Shown here piece after piece: positions 57,687 through 64,000 of a stretch of 64,000 nucleotides of DNA. A program made the position numbers and the translations under genes. The notes under the pieces are model-generated. The model was given only the letters and a program-made list of their open reading frames with translations. It ran no database searches and was not told where the DNA came from. Position 1 is the first letter of the stretch, and each line of letters starts with the position of its first letter. The DNA comes from Planctomycetaceae bacterium (GTDB lineage Bacteria; Planctomycetota; UBA1135; GCA-002686595): contig WYBT01000035.1 of NCBI GenBank assembly GCA_011525785.1, positions 62,001-126,000 of the forward strand, in the 5' to 3' direction.

Positions 57687-60656
57687 ATGGATCGATCCCC
57701 GCCGTCTTCTGTCCAACCCGCCGAGGAACTGTTCTTCGAGTTCCTCGAGCTGCGCGAACGCGGCGAAGCGGCGGACTTCGAACTGTTCTGCGCGCGCCAC
57801 CCCCAGCTCGAAGCGCAGCTGCGGGAACTCCAGTCCGCCCACGCGCAACTTGTCGAGGTCGCCTCGCGACTGGGGCAAGGGCGCGGCGAGCGCAGCGGCG
57901 CCAGGGCCGACGCCGGAGAGGCGGGTGGGCCGTGGGCGCGCGTCGTGGCTCGACTCAGCGCTCGCGCGCGCGACGGCGAGCGCTACGAGGTCAAAGGGCC
58001 GATCAACCGCGGCGGCATGGGCGTGATCTACGAGGTCTACGACCGCGACCTGCGCCGCAAGCTCGCGATGAAGGTCGTGCGCGACAGCGGCGTCGACGCG
58101 CGCGCCTTCGCCTCCAAGCTGGGTCGCTTCCTCGAGGAGGCTCAGGTCACCGGTCAGCTCGAGCACCCCGGCATCGTGCCAATCCACGACCTGGGTGTGG
58201 ACGCGCTGGGACGCGTGTACTTCACCATGAAGCTGGTCGACGGCAAGCACCTGCGCGAAGTGTTCGAGCTGGCGCGCAAGGGCCTCGAAGGCTGGACCGA
58301 GATGCGCGTCCTGCAGGCCCTGTTGCGCGTGTGCGAGGCGGTCGAGTTCGCGCACTCGCGCGGCGTGATCCACCGCGACCTCAAGCCCGAGAACATCATG
58401 GTGGGGCGCTTTGGCGAGACCTACGTGATGGACTGGGGGCTGGCGAAGCTGCGCGCACAGCTGGAGCAGGCCGAGCGCGCCGTGAGTTCCGACCGACGCG
58501 ACGCCGTGCACGACTCGAGCTCGGCCAGCATGTACACGCACGAAGGCCAGGGCGTGGGCACGCCGAGCTACATGCCGCCCGAGCAAGCGCTGGGACGCCT
58601 CGATGAGGTCGACGAGCGTTCGGACGTGTACGCGCTCGGCGCGATCCTCTACCACCTGATCGCGGGCCGCGCGCCGTACTCGACGCCGGGCGAGCTCGTG
58701 GCTGGCGCGGAGCTGCTCGCACGCGTGATCGCCGGACCGCCGCAGGCGCTGGCCGAGCTCGCGCCCGACGCGGCGAGCGAGCTGGTGGCGATCGCCGACA
58801 AGGCCATGTCGCGCTCGCGAGGCGCGCGCTACGGATCGGTGCGCGACTTCGCGGACGACCTGCGCGCGTACACCGAGGGCCGCGTGGTGCGCGCGCATCG
58901 CACCGGCGTCGTCGTCGAGCTGCGCAAGTGGATCGCGCGCAACCGCGCGCTCGCCGCGGCGCTCGCGCTGGCGCTGGTGGGCGGACTGGCGACCGCGGGC
59001 GTCGAGTGGCGGCGCACGATCGAGGCCGCGCAGTCGCAGCTGGCGACCAGCCGACTGGAGGCCGAGCGCAGCGCCGAACGCGAGCGGCTGCTGCGCGAAC
59101 AGTCGCTCGCCGCGGAGCTCGCCACCGCCGACATGGCCGCCCAGCGCGGCGCGTGGGAGGAGGTGCTGGCCGCGGTGGGGCGGGCGCGGGAGCGCGGGCA
59201 CGCCGACGAGGCGGATGCGCTGTGCCGCGAGGTCGAGGCCTGGATCGCGCAGTCGCACGGCGAGCTCGCCGACGCCGGGCTCGCGCGCCTGGCTGAGATG
59301 CCGTTGAGCGGCGCGTCCCAGGCGCGTGCGCTGGTGCTGCGGGCGATGCGCTTGGCGACGACGACCGGACGACAGGAGGAGTGCATCGCGGTCGCCACGC
59401 AGGCGCTGGCGGCGGGCGCGAGTGGCGCGGATCGCGCCTTCGTCCAAGCGTTGCTGGCGCCGACGACGGACGGGGCGCTCGCGCACCTGAAGGCGGCCTT
59501 GGAGATTCAGCCCTACCACAGCCTCGCCAACGACCTGTTGATGAGCCTGTTGATCCTCTCCGGTCGCTACGACGAGGCGCTCGAGCAGTCCGCCCAGTTC
59601 GCGCGCCTGTATCCCGACGACCCGCGGCCGCACTCGGGGCTGGCCGTGTCGCTGCTCATGCTCGGGCGGCGCGACGAAGCGCTCGCGGAGTTGGAGCGCG
59701 CACGCGAGGGGCTCGACGCGGACGCGGCCTCGAGTCTCGCAGGCATGGTCGAGATGCTGATCGCCTTCGGCGATGCGCCGCCCGACTCGCTGCTCGACGG
59801 TTCGCTCCTGTTCCGAATGATGCCGCTCGTCCAGCGCGCGGCCGGTGTCGCTTCCCAAGCGCAGAACAGCTCGGGTCAGCTCACCAGTTTCAGCCTGGTC
59901 TCGCTCAGCGGCGCATTCGGCGGCTTCATCGACTGCATGCTCGAGAACGGCCAGCCGCGCGACGCGCTCTCCGCTGTGATGGCGCTCGCGACTTCGCTGC
60001 GGCTCGATCCGCAGCGCGTGCTGCGCTGCGTGGACGTCGCGTTGCGCCACCACGAGAACGGCTTTCTGTACTTCCTCGCGGCGCTCTCGCACGCCGAGCT
60101 GCCTGCACCTGCGGGAAGCGAACTCGAGCACCACCGCAAGACGCTCGAGTACTGGGAGAAAGCCGTGCAGACGCCTTCGACGCTGCCCCAGACGCGGCGC
60201 ATCTCCGCCGTGGCTCGCACCTTGCTCGAAGAACGCCTGGCGCGCCAGTTCGGCGACGAAGCGGCGCGGGAGCGAGTGCGCGAGCGCGGCGTCGAATTCC
60301 TCGAGGTCGAGCAGCCCGGTCCGCTCGAGAGCAGGCTGATGGCCGGTGTCGCACTCGACGCGGGTCGGCCGGAGCTGGCCATGCAGATCGTCGAGCGCGC
60401 GCGCGCCCTGCACCCCGCGGATCCCGAGCTGCAACTCGAGCGCGGCCGGGTGCTGGCCGCCAATGGCCGCTTCGCTGACGGACTGGCGCAATTCGACGAG
60501 TTGCTGGCGCCGGATCCGGCGGCGGAGAAGAGCAAGATGAAGCGCCGCGCGCTCGAGGAGCGGCAGGCGCGCGTGCGTGCGGCCCGCGAGCGAGCGTTGG
60601 CCGACTGGCAGGTGTGGAACGAGCGTTCGGCGCAGGCGCTCGACGCCGCGCGCTGA
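57687..60656 (+). CDS. Hanks-type Ser/Thr protein kinase with membrane segment and TPR ectodomain
   Basis: The ATG at 57687 is chosen; ATG 57642 is in frame but adds an unlike head. The protein is 989 residues. The kinase domain (about residues 95-390) has GGMGVIYEVYD, AMKVV, HRDLKPENIMV near 229 and a DWGLAK in place of DFG, a change frequent in planctomycete and related kinases. The activation end reads GTPSYMPPEQ. A membrane segment spans about 418-437, followed by about 550 residues of TPR-like helices (LEIQPYHSLANDLLMSLLIL, GLAVSLLMLGRRDEALAEL) presumably outside the membrane. It is therefore a transmembrane receptor kinase. Its partner may be the divergent CHAT/TPR protein. Confidence 0.88.
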   Translation: MDRSPPSSVQPAEELFFEFLELRERGEAADFELFCARHPQLEAQLRELQSAHAQLVEVASRLGQGRGERSGARADAGEAGGPWARVVARLSARARDGERYEVKGPINRGGMGVIYEVYDRDLRRKLAMKVVRDSGVDARAFASKLGRFLEEAQVTGQLEHPGIVPIHDLGVDALGRVYFTMKLVDGKHLREVFELARKGLEGWTEMRVLQALLRVCEAVEFAHSRGVIHRDLKPENIMVGRFGETYVMDWGLAKLRAQLEQAERAVSSDRRDAVHDSSSASMYTHEGQGVGTPSYMPPEQALGRLDEVDERSDVYALGAILYHLIAGRAPYSTPGELVAGAELLARVIAGPPQALAELAPDAASELVAIADKAMSRSRGARYGSVRDFADDLRAYTEGRVVRAHRTGVVVELRKWIARNRALAAALALALVGGLATAGVEWRRTIEAAQSQLATSRLEAERSAERERLLREQSLAAELATADMAAQRGAWEEVLAAVGRARERGHADEADALCREVEAWIAQSHGELADAGLARLAEMPLSGASQARALVLRAMRLATTTGRQEECIAVATQALAAGASGADRAFVQALLAPTTDGALAHLKAALEIQPYHSLANDLLMSLLILSGRYDEALEQSAQFARLYPDDPRPHSGLAVSLLMLGRRDEALAELERAREGLDADAASSLAGMVEMLIAFGDAPPDSLLDGSLLFRMMPLVQRAAGVASQAQNSSGQLTSFSLVSLSGAFGGFIDCMLENGQPRDALSAVMALATSLRLDPQRVLRCVDVALRHHENGFLYFLAALSHAELPAPAGSELEHHRKTLEYWEKAVQTPSTLPQTRRISAVARTLLEERLARQFGDEAARERVRERGVEFLEVEQPGPLESRLMAGVALDAGRPELAMQIVERARALHPADPELQLERGRVLAANGRFADGLAQFDELLAPDPAAEKSKMKRRALEERQARVRAARERALADWQVWNERSAQALDAAR

Positions 60657-60704
60657 AGCCGGAGCGCGGCTGGCGGTGTGCTAGATTGCGTGTTCGCGAG
60701 CCCC

Positions 60705-61655
60705 ATGAGCGACACGCAGAAGTCCAGCGCCGGCGCGGCCCACAAGCCGCCGCAGATCGCCATCCGCAGCCCCAAGCCGCAGTGGCTGAAGGTGCCGCTG
60801 CCGGGCGGCGAGGGCTACGCGAAGCTCAAGACGCTCACGCAGGAGCTCAAGCTCAACACCGTCTGCCAGGAAGCGCGCTGCCCCAACATCGGCGAGTGCT
60901 GGAAGGGCGACAACGCGACCATGACGATCATGGTGCTGGGCGACGAGTGCACGCGCCGCTGCCGCTTCTGCGCGGTCAAGACGGTGATGAAGGCGGCGCC
61001 GCCCGACCCCGACGAGCCCGCGCACGTGGGCCAGGCGATCGCGGCGATGAACCTGGGCTACGTGGTGATCACTTCGGTCGATCGCGACGATCTGCCCGAC
61101 GGCGGTTCAGCCCACTACGCGCGCTGCATCGCCGAGATCCGCGCGCGCGCGCCGCGCACCGTGGTCGAGACGCTGATCCCCGACTACCAGGGCCGCGACC
61201 TTGCGACGCTCATGTCCGCCGCGCCTGATGTGCTCGCGCACAACGTCGAAGTCGTCGACCGTCTGCAGCGCAAGATCCGCGACCCGCGCTGCTCGTTCGA
61301 GCGCTCGCTCGAGACGCTGCGCGGCGCCAAGCGCGAACTCCCCGGCGTGATCACCAAGTCGTCGATCATGCTCGGACTGGGCGAGACGCACGACGAGGTC
61401 GTCGAGTCGATGCAGCGCCTGCGCGATGCGGGCGTCGAGCTGCTCACGCTCGGTCAGTACCTGCGCCCGACGCCGCAGCACGCGCCCGTGCGCGAGTGGG
61501 TGACGCCCGAGCGTTTCCTCGATCTGCAGATGCTCGGCGAGAAGATGGGCTTTCTGTACGTGGCCTCGGGCCCGCTGGTGCGCTCGAGCTACAAGGCCGG
61601 CGAGTTCTTCGCGGCCAAGCTGGTGCGCGAGCGGCGCGCCGCAGCCAGCGCCTGA
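60705..61655 (+). CDS. lipA: Lipoyl synthase
   Basis: LipA is a radical-SAM enzyme that inserts two sulfurs into octanoylated carrier proteins. The 316-residue protein has both iron-sulfur sites: the auxiliary cluster CQEARCPNIGEC and the radical-SAM CTRRCRFC. The C-terminal RSSYKAGE contains the essential serine motif. The ATG at 60705 gives the family's normal length; ATG 60678 is in frame. Its product is needed for lipoyl-dependent enzymes, including the glycine cleavage H protein served by GcvP. lipB is not adjacent. It follows the kinase gene by 48 bp on the same strand, so read-through is possible. Confidence 0.97.
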   Translation: MSDTQKSSAGAAHKPPQIAIRSPKPQWLKVPLPGGEGYAKLKTLTQELKLNTVCQEARCPNIGECWKGDNATMTIMVLGDECTRRCRFCAVKTVMKAAPPDPDEPAHVGQAIAAMNLGYVVITSVDRDDLPDGGSAHYARCIAEIRARAPRTVVETLIPDYQGRDLATLMSAAPDVLAHNVEVVDRLQRKIRDPRCSFERSLETLRGAKRELPGVITKSSIMLGLGETHDEVVESMQRLRDAGVELLTLGQYLRPTPQHAPVREWVTPERFLDLQMLGEKMGFLYVASGPLVRSSYKAGEFFAAKLVRERRAAASA

Positions 61656-61725
61656 CGCGCGGCCGCTCAGCGGGCGCGCGCGGCAGTGACGCCTCGCTCC
61701 TGCGCTGCTAGTTCGCCACCACTCG

Positions 61726-61756
61726 GCCGATCGTCCGCTCGCAGTCGACGATCGGC
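61726..61756. promoter_or_regulatory. Inverted repeat in the leader of the following gene
   Basis: A perfect 10-bp inverted repeat (GCCGATCGTC/GACGATCGGC, 11 nt apart) lies 21-51 bp upstream of the 61777 start codon. This position fits an operator or a leader hairpin. No regulator can be named. Confidence 0.4.
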
Positions 61757-61776
61757 GCCAACTGCGGAGAACCCTC

Positions 61777-62946
61777 ATGAAGCTGCCTGTGCGACTCCTG
61801 ATCGCTTCCCTGCTCTCCTTCGCCGCGACCGCTCTCCCCGCCGCTGCGCAAATCGTGGCTTCGTCGAACTTCGACGACCCGGCGGCGGGGCTGTGGCACA
61901 TCGACGTCACCAGCGGCGACCGCACGTTGCTCTCTACGGACTGGGGGCAGTCGGTGGCCGTCGACCACGTGGGGGGACGTGTGTTGTTCGCCCGCGGCTA
62001 CGAATTGCTGTCGTGGAACTACGGCGGCGGACTGAACAGCGCATCAGTCCTGGGGACGGTGCGGTCTGCCGGCGGCAGCCCCATCTTCCTCACCGGACTG
62101 GCCTATGGCGGCGGACGGTTGTATGGCGCCACCACCGACCGTCGGGTGTGGGAGATCTCGACCTCCACCCTGAGTGCGGGAGCCACGCCGGTGGTCAACT
62201 TCATCGGATTCGTCTGGGGCCTTTCCTACGATTCCGCCACTGGGCTTTTCCATGTGGCCGAGGAGGTCGGGACTGCGCCGTATCGAATCGACATCCACGC
62301 CGTCGATCTGAACGGTGGCGGCGCGCCAAGCTTCGTCAGGCGCCTTACGAGCTGGCAGGGCGCCAATGCGTGCGTCTACGGAGGCATTGCCTATGCCATG
62401 GGCCCCTACGGCGTTTGGATCAGTCGCCACGATCTCGTCTCCGGCGTCGAAGATGAGAAGGCGCTGCGCGCTCCATGGGGCGTTGGCTACGCCGACTGCG
62501 GGTCGGAGTACGCGCCTGGTCTCGTGCCACCCTCGGGAGTCGCCGTCTTTTGCGAGCCATCCACTCAGGCTAGTTCCGTTTCCCCGCACCCGATTGGTGT
62601 TCCCAGCGCGAGCGCTGGCTCGGGCTTCGCTCTGCGGCACGTACGGGTTTACGGGGGCGCGCGGGTGCAGCCGCACTTCTCGTTCTCCGGACGTTCGCCG
62701 TCGCCACTTCCGGCCGGCTACCGCTGTCTGAATCCCCCGGTGTTTCGCTTGCCGCCCGCGGTTTTGCCGGGGAACGCCAACGTGGCTTTCGACTGGGAGG
62801 TGGACTTCAACGCCGTGATAGCCAATGGCGTGCATCCGGCCTTGGTCGCGGGTCAGACAGTCTGGTTCCAGGCATCGCTCCGCGCACCCATCTACGGGCC
62901 CTCCTTCGTCTTCCCCCCTGCGGTCGAGTTCACGATTCTCCCGTGA
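61777..62946 (+). CDS. Secreted protein with propeller-like body and the shared C-terminal module
   Basis: The ATG at 61777, after GGAGAACC, gives a signal peptide (LLIASLLSFAATALPAAAQ) and a 389-residue protein. The first 220 residues of the mature part are beta-rich (GLWHIDVTSGDRTLLST, GLAYGGGRLYGATTD, GLSYDSATGLFHVAEE), like a small propeller. The C-terminal part (about residues 265-389: GVPSASAGSGFALRHVRV, HPALVAGQTVWFQASLR, PAVEFTILP) matches the module at the end of the 50925-52748 protein. No enzymatic motif is visible. It is probably at the cell surface or released. Confidence 0.85.
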   Translation: MKLPVRLLIASLLSFAATALPAAAQIVASSNFDDPAAGLWHIDVTSGDRTLLSTDWGQSVAVDHVGGRVLFARGYELLSWNYGGGLNSASVLGTVRSAGGSPIFLTGLAYGGGRLYGATTDRRVWEISTSTLSAGATPVVNFIGFVWGLSYDSATGLFHVAEEVGTAPYRIDIHAVDLNGGGAPSFVRRLTSWQGANACVYGGIAYAMGPYGVWISRHDLVSGVEDEKALRAPWGVGYADCGSEYAPGLVPPSGVAVFCEPSTQASSVSPHPIGVPSASAGSGFALRHVRVYGGARVQPHFSFSGRSPSPLPAGYRCLNPPVFRLPPAVLPGNANVAFDWEVDFNAVIANGVHPALVAGQTVWFQASLRAPIYGPSFVFPPAVEFTILP

Positions 62947-63007
62947 ACGTGGCGAGTTCTGGCGGCCAGAAGGGGACTTGGCGAACGTGTGGCCCGTTCC
63001 GCCGCAA

Positions 63008-63931
63008 TTAGGCCTGCGCGCGCAGCTTCTTGACGAGCTTCACCGCGCCGAGCACCAGCGCGCCGGCGGCGATGCCGACCAGGCCGCTCGTAGCCGCGGA
63101 CCCCGCTGACTCGGCGAGGCTCCCGAAGCCCTCGAGCGCGTGGTGCACGAAGCCTTCCAGGCCCGGGATCGCGTGCGCGAGGATGCCGCCGCCCACGAGG
63201 AACATCGCGATCGTTCCGAGCACGCCGAGCAGCTTCATCAGGCGCGGCGCGAAGGCCAGGATCGCGCTGCCCAGCGCGCGTTGGGCCGCTGCCGCGCCGC
63301 CGCCCGTGCGCGCGCGCAGCCACAGGCCGGCGTCGTCGAGCTTCACGATGCCCGCGACCAGGCCGTAGACGCCGATCGTCATCACCAAGCTGATCGCGAC
63401 GAGCACTCCCGCGCGCCGCGCGAAGTCCGCGTCGCCGACGGCGCCGAGCGAGATCACGATGATCTCGGCCGAGAGCACGAAGTCCGTGCGCACCGCGCCC
63501 TTGATCTTGTCCTTCTCGAAGGCGACGAGGTCGACCGCGGGGTTCGAGACGGCCTTGGCGAGTTCGGCGTGGTGCGCCGCCTCTTCGCCGCGGTGCGGGA
63601 AGAGCTTGTGCACGACCTTCTCGAAGCCCTCGAAGCACAGGAACGCGCCGCCGAGCATCAAGAGCGGCTGGATCGCCCACGGCGCGACGGCGCTGATCCC
63701 CAGCGCGGCGGGCACGAGAATCGCCTTGTTGACCAGCGAGCCCTTGGCGACTGCCCACACGACGGGCAGCTCGCGGTCCGCGTTGACGCCGGCGACTTGC
63801 TCCGCGTTGAGCGCGAGGTCATCGCCGAGCACTCCGGCGGTCTTCTTCGTCGCGACCTTGGTCATCGCGGCGACGTCGTCGAGGAGCGACGCGATGTCGT
63901 CGAGCAGTGCGAGCAGACTCGTTCCGGCCAT
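63008..63931 (-). CDS. DUF808-family polytopic membrane protein (YedI-like)
   Basis: The ATG at 63931 gives 307 residues. The family head AGTSLLALLDDIASLLDDVAAMTKVATKKTAGVLGDDLA is very well conserved, and five to six hydrophobic segments follow (NKAILVPAALGISAVAPW, IQPLLMLGGAFLCFEGFEKV, AGVLVAISLVMTIGVYGLVAG, LGVLGTIAMFLVGGGILAHA). The function of the family is unknown; it may transport or stabilise the envelope. The start codon lies 4 bp from an arm of the palindromic repeat, and no ribosome-binding site is seen in the sequence between. Confidence 0.9.
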   Translation of the reverse strand: MAGTSLLALLDDIASLLDDVAAMTKVATKKTAGVLGDDLALNAEQVAGVNADRELPVVWAVAKGSLVNKAILVPAALGISAVAPWAIQPLLMLGGAFLCFEGFEKVVHKLFPHRGEEAAHHAELAKAVSNPAVDLVAFEKDKIKGAVRTDFVLSAEIIVISLGAVGDADFARRAGVLVAISLVMTIGVYGLVAGIVKLDDAGLWLRARTGGGAAAAQRALGSAILAFAPRLMKLLGVLGTIAMFLVGGGILAHAIPGLEGFVHHALEGFGSLAESAGSAATSGLVGIAAGALVLGAVKLVKKLRAQA

Positions 63932-63935
63932 CGCG

Positions 63936-64000
63936 TGGTTGTACCGTGCCAGAGCAATCTGTCCCACGCCGCCGTTGCTCACGGGCTGCCCGGAACTCTT
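63936..64000. repeat. Palindromic dispersed repeat, copy C (cut by window edge)
   Basis: One arm (63936-63971, GTACCGT instead of GTACGGT, otherwise the same core GCCAGAGCAATCTGTCCCAC) and 29 nt of spacer are present before the window ends. The second arm is expected just beyond the edge. It sits directly upstream of the DUF808 start codon, unlike copies A and B. Confidence 0.65.

Noticed and set aside
54778-60491. Long frames antisense to the CHAT and kinase genes on both strands
   Set aside because: Both opposite frames carry well conserved domains; the antisense translations have none.

Overview
The window looks like chromosomal DNA of a very GC-rich, free-living bacterium, most probably a planctomycete (Planctomycetota) or a close relative. 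This is inferred from gene content and no database search was run. The supporting signs are five ECF-type sigma factors in 64 kb (two fused to a membrane segment and carboxypeptidase-regulatory-like ectodomains), Hanks-type kinases with TPR or multi-membrane tails, a sulfatase/TPR lipoprotein, many secreted proteins with no clear function, and a recurring C-terminal module on exported proteins. Third-position GC is extreme, so nearly every gene carries long antisense shadow ORFs. Starts were chosen from domain boundaries, signal peptides and visible ribosome-binding sites. No rRNA, tRNA, CRISPR array, prophage or intact transposon was seen.

Layout. 1-9.4 kb (all minus strand): the N-terminus of a membrane sensor with a CHASE-like domain, a peroxiredoxin whose peroxidatic cysteine codon is UGA (candidate selenoprotein with a hairpin just downstream), a sigma-factor/ectodomain fusion, a decayed copy of the 3' end of gcvP, a membrane-anchored ectodomain protein, and the full-length glycine decarboxylase gene gcvP. 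10-18.5 kb: two different c-type cytochrome peroxidase-like proteins around a ClC chloride transporter with CBS domains, then an aldehyde dehydrogenase and a tandem PilZ protein. 18.5-32.9 kb: a redoxin/cytochrome c/copper-monooxygenase-like fusion, a tryptophanase-type lyase, a sigma factor paired with a vWA protein, the second sigma/ectodomain fusion, a histone-deacetylase-family amidohydrolase, a sulfatase-fold/TPR lipoprotein, and a Ser/Thr kinase next to another sigma factor.

33-48 kb: secreted proteins and a secreted HExxH metalloprotease-like protein, a lipoprotein-like alpha/beta hydrolase, a translationally coupled AlbA_2/ParA pair, lepA, a beta-propeller protein, a sigma/FecR pair and an M23 peptidase. 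48-64 kb: rdgB, a sialidase-like protein overlapping a HAD phosphatase, a secreted protein whose 3' end is duplicated downstream, a second HExxH protein, a CHAT-domain TPR protein divergent from a kinase-TPR receptor, lipA, a secreted protein, and a DUF808 membrane protein.

How parts may work together. The prominent theme is signal transduction across the membrane: five sigma modules, two kinases, a FecR and a vWA protein with an anti-sigma-like head, PilZ and CHAT. gcvP and lipA belong to the same lipoate-dependent glycine cleavage pathway but lie 50 kb apart. A palindromic repeat of about 105 bp occurs at three places (two between convergent genes, one against a start codon) and is the main dispersed repeat seen here.
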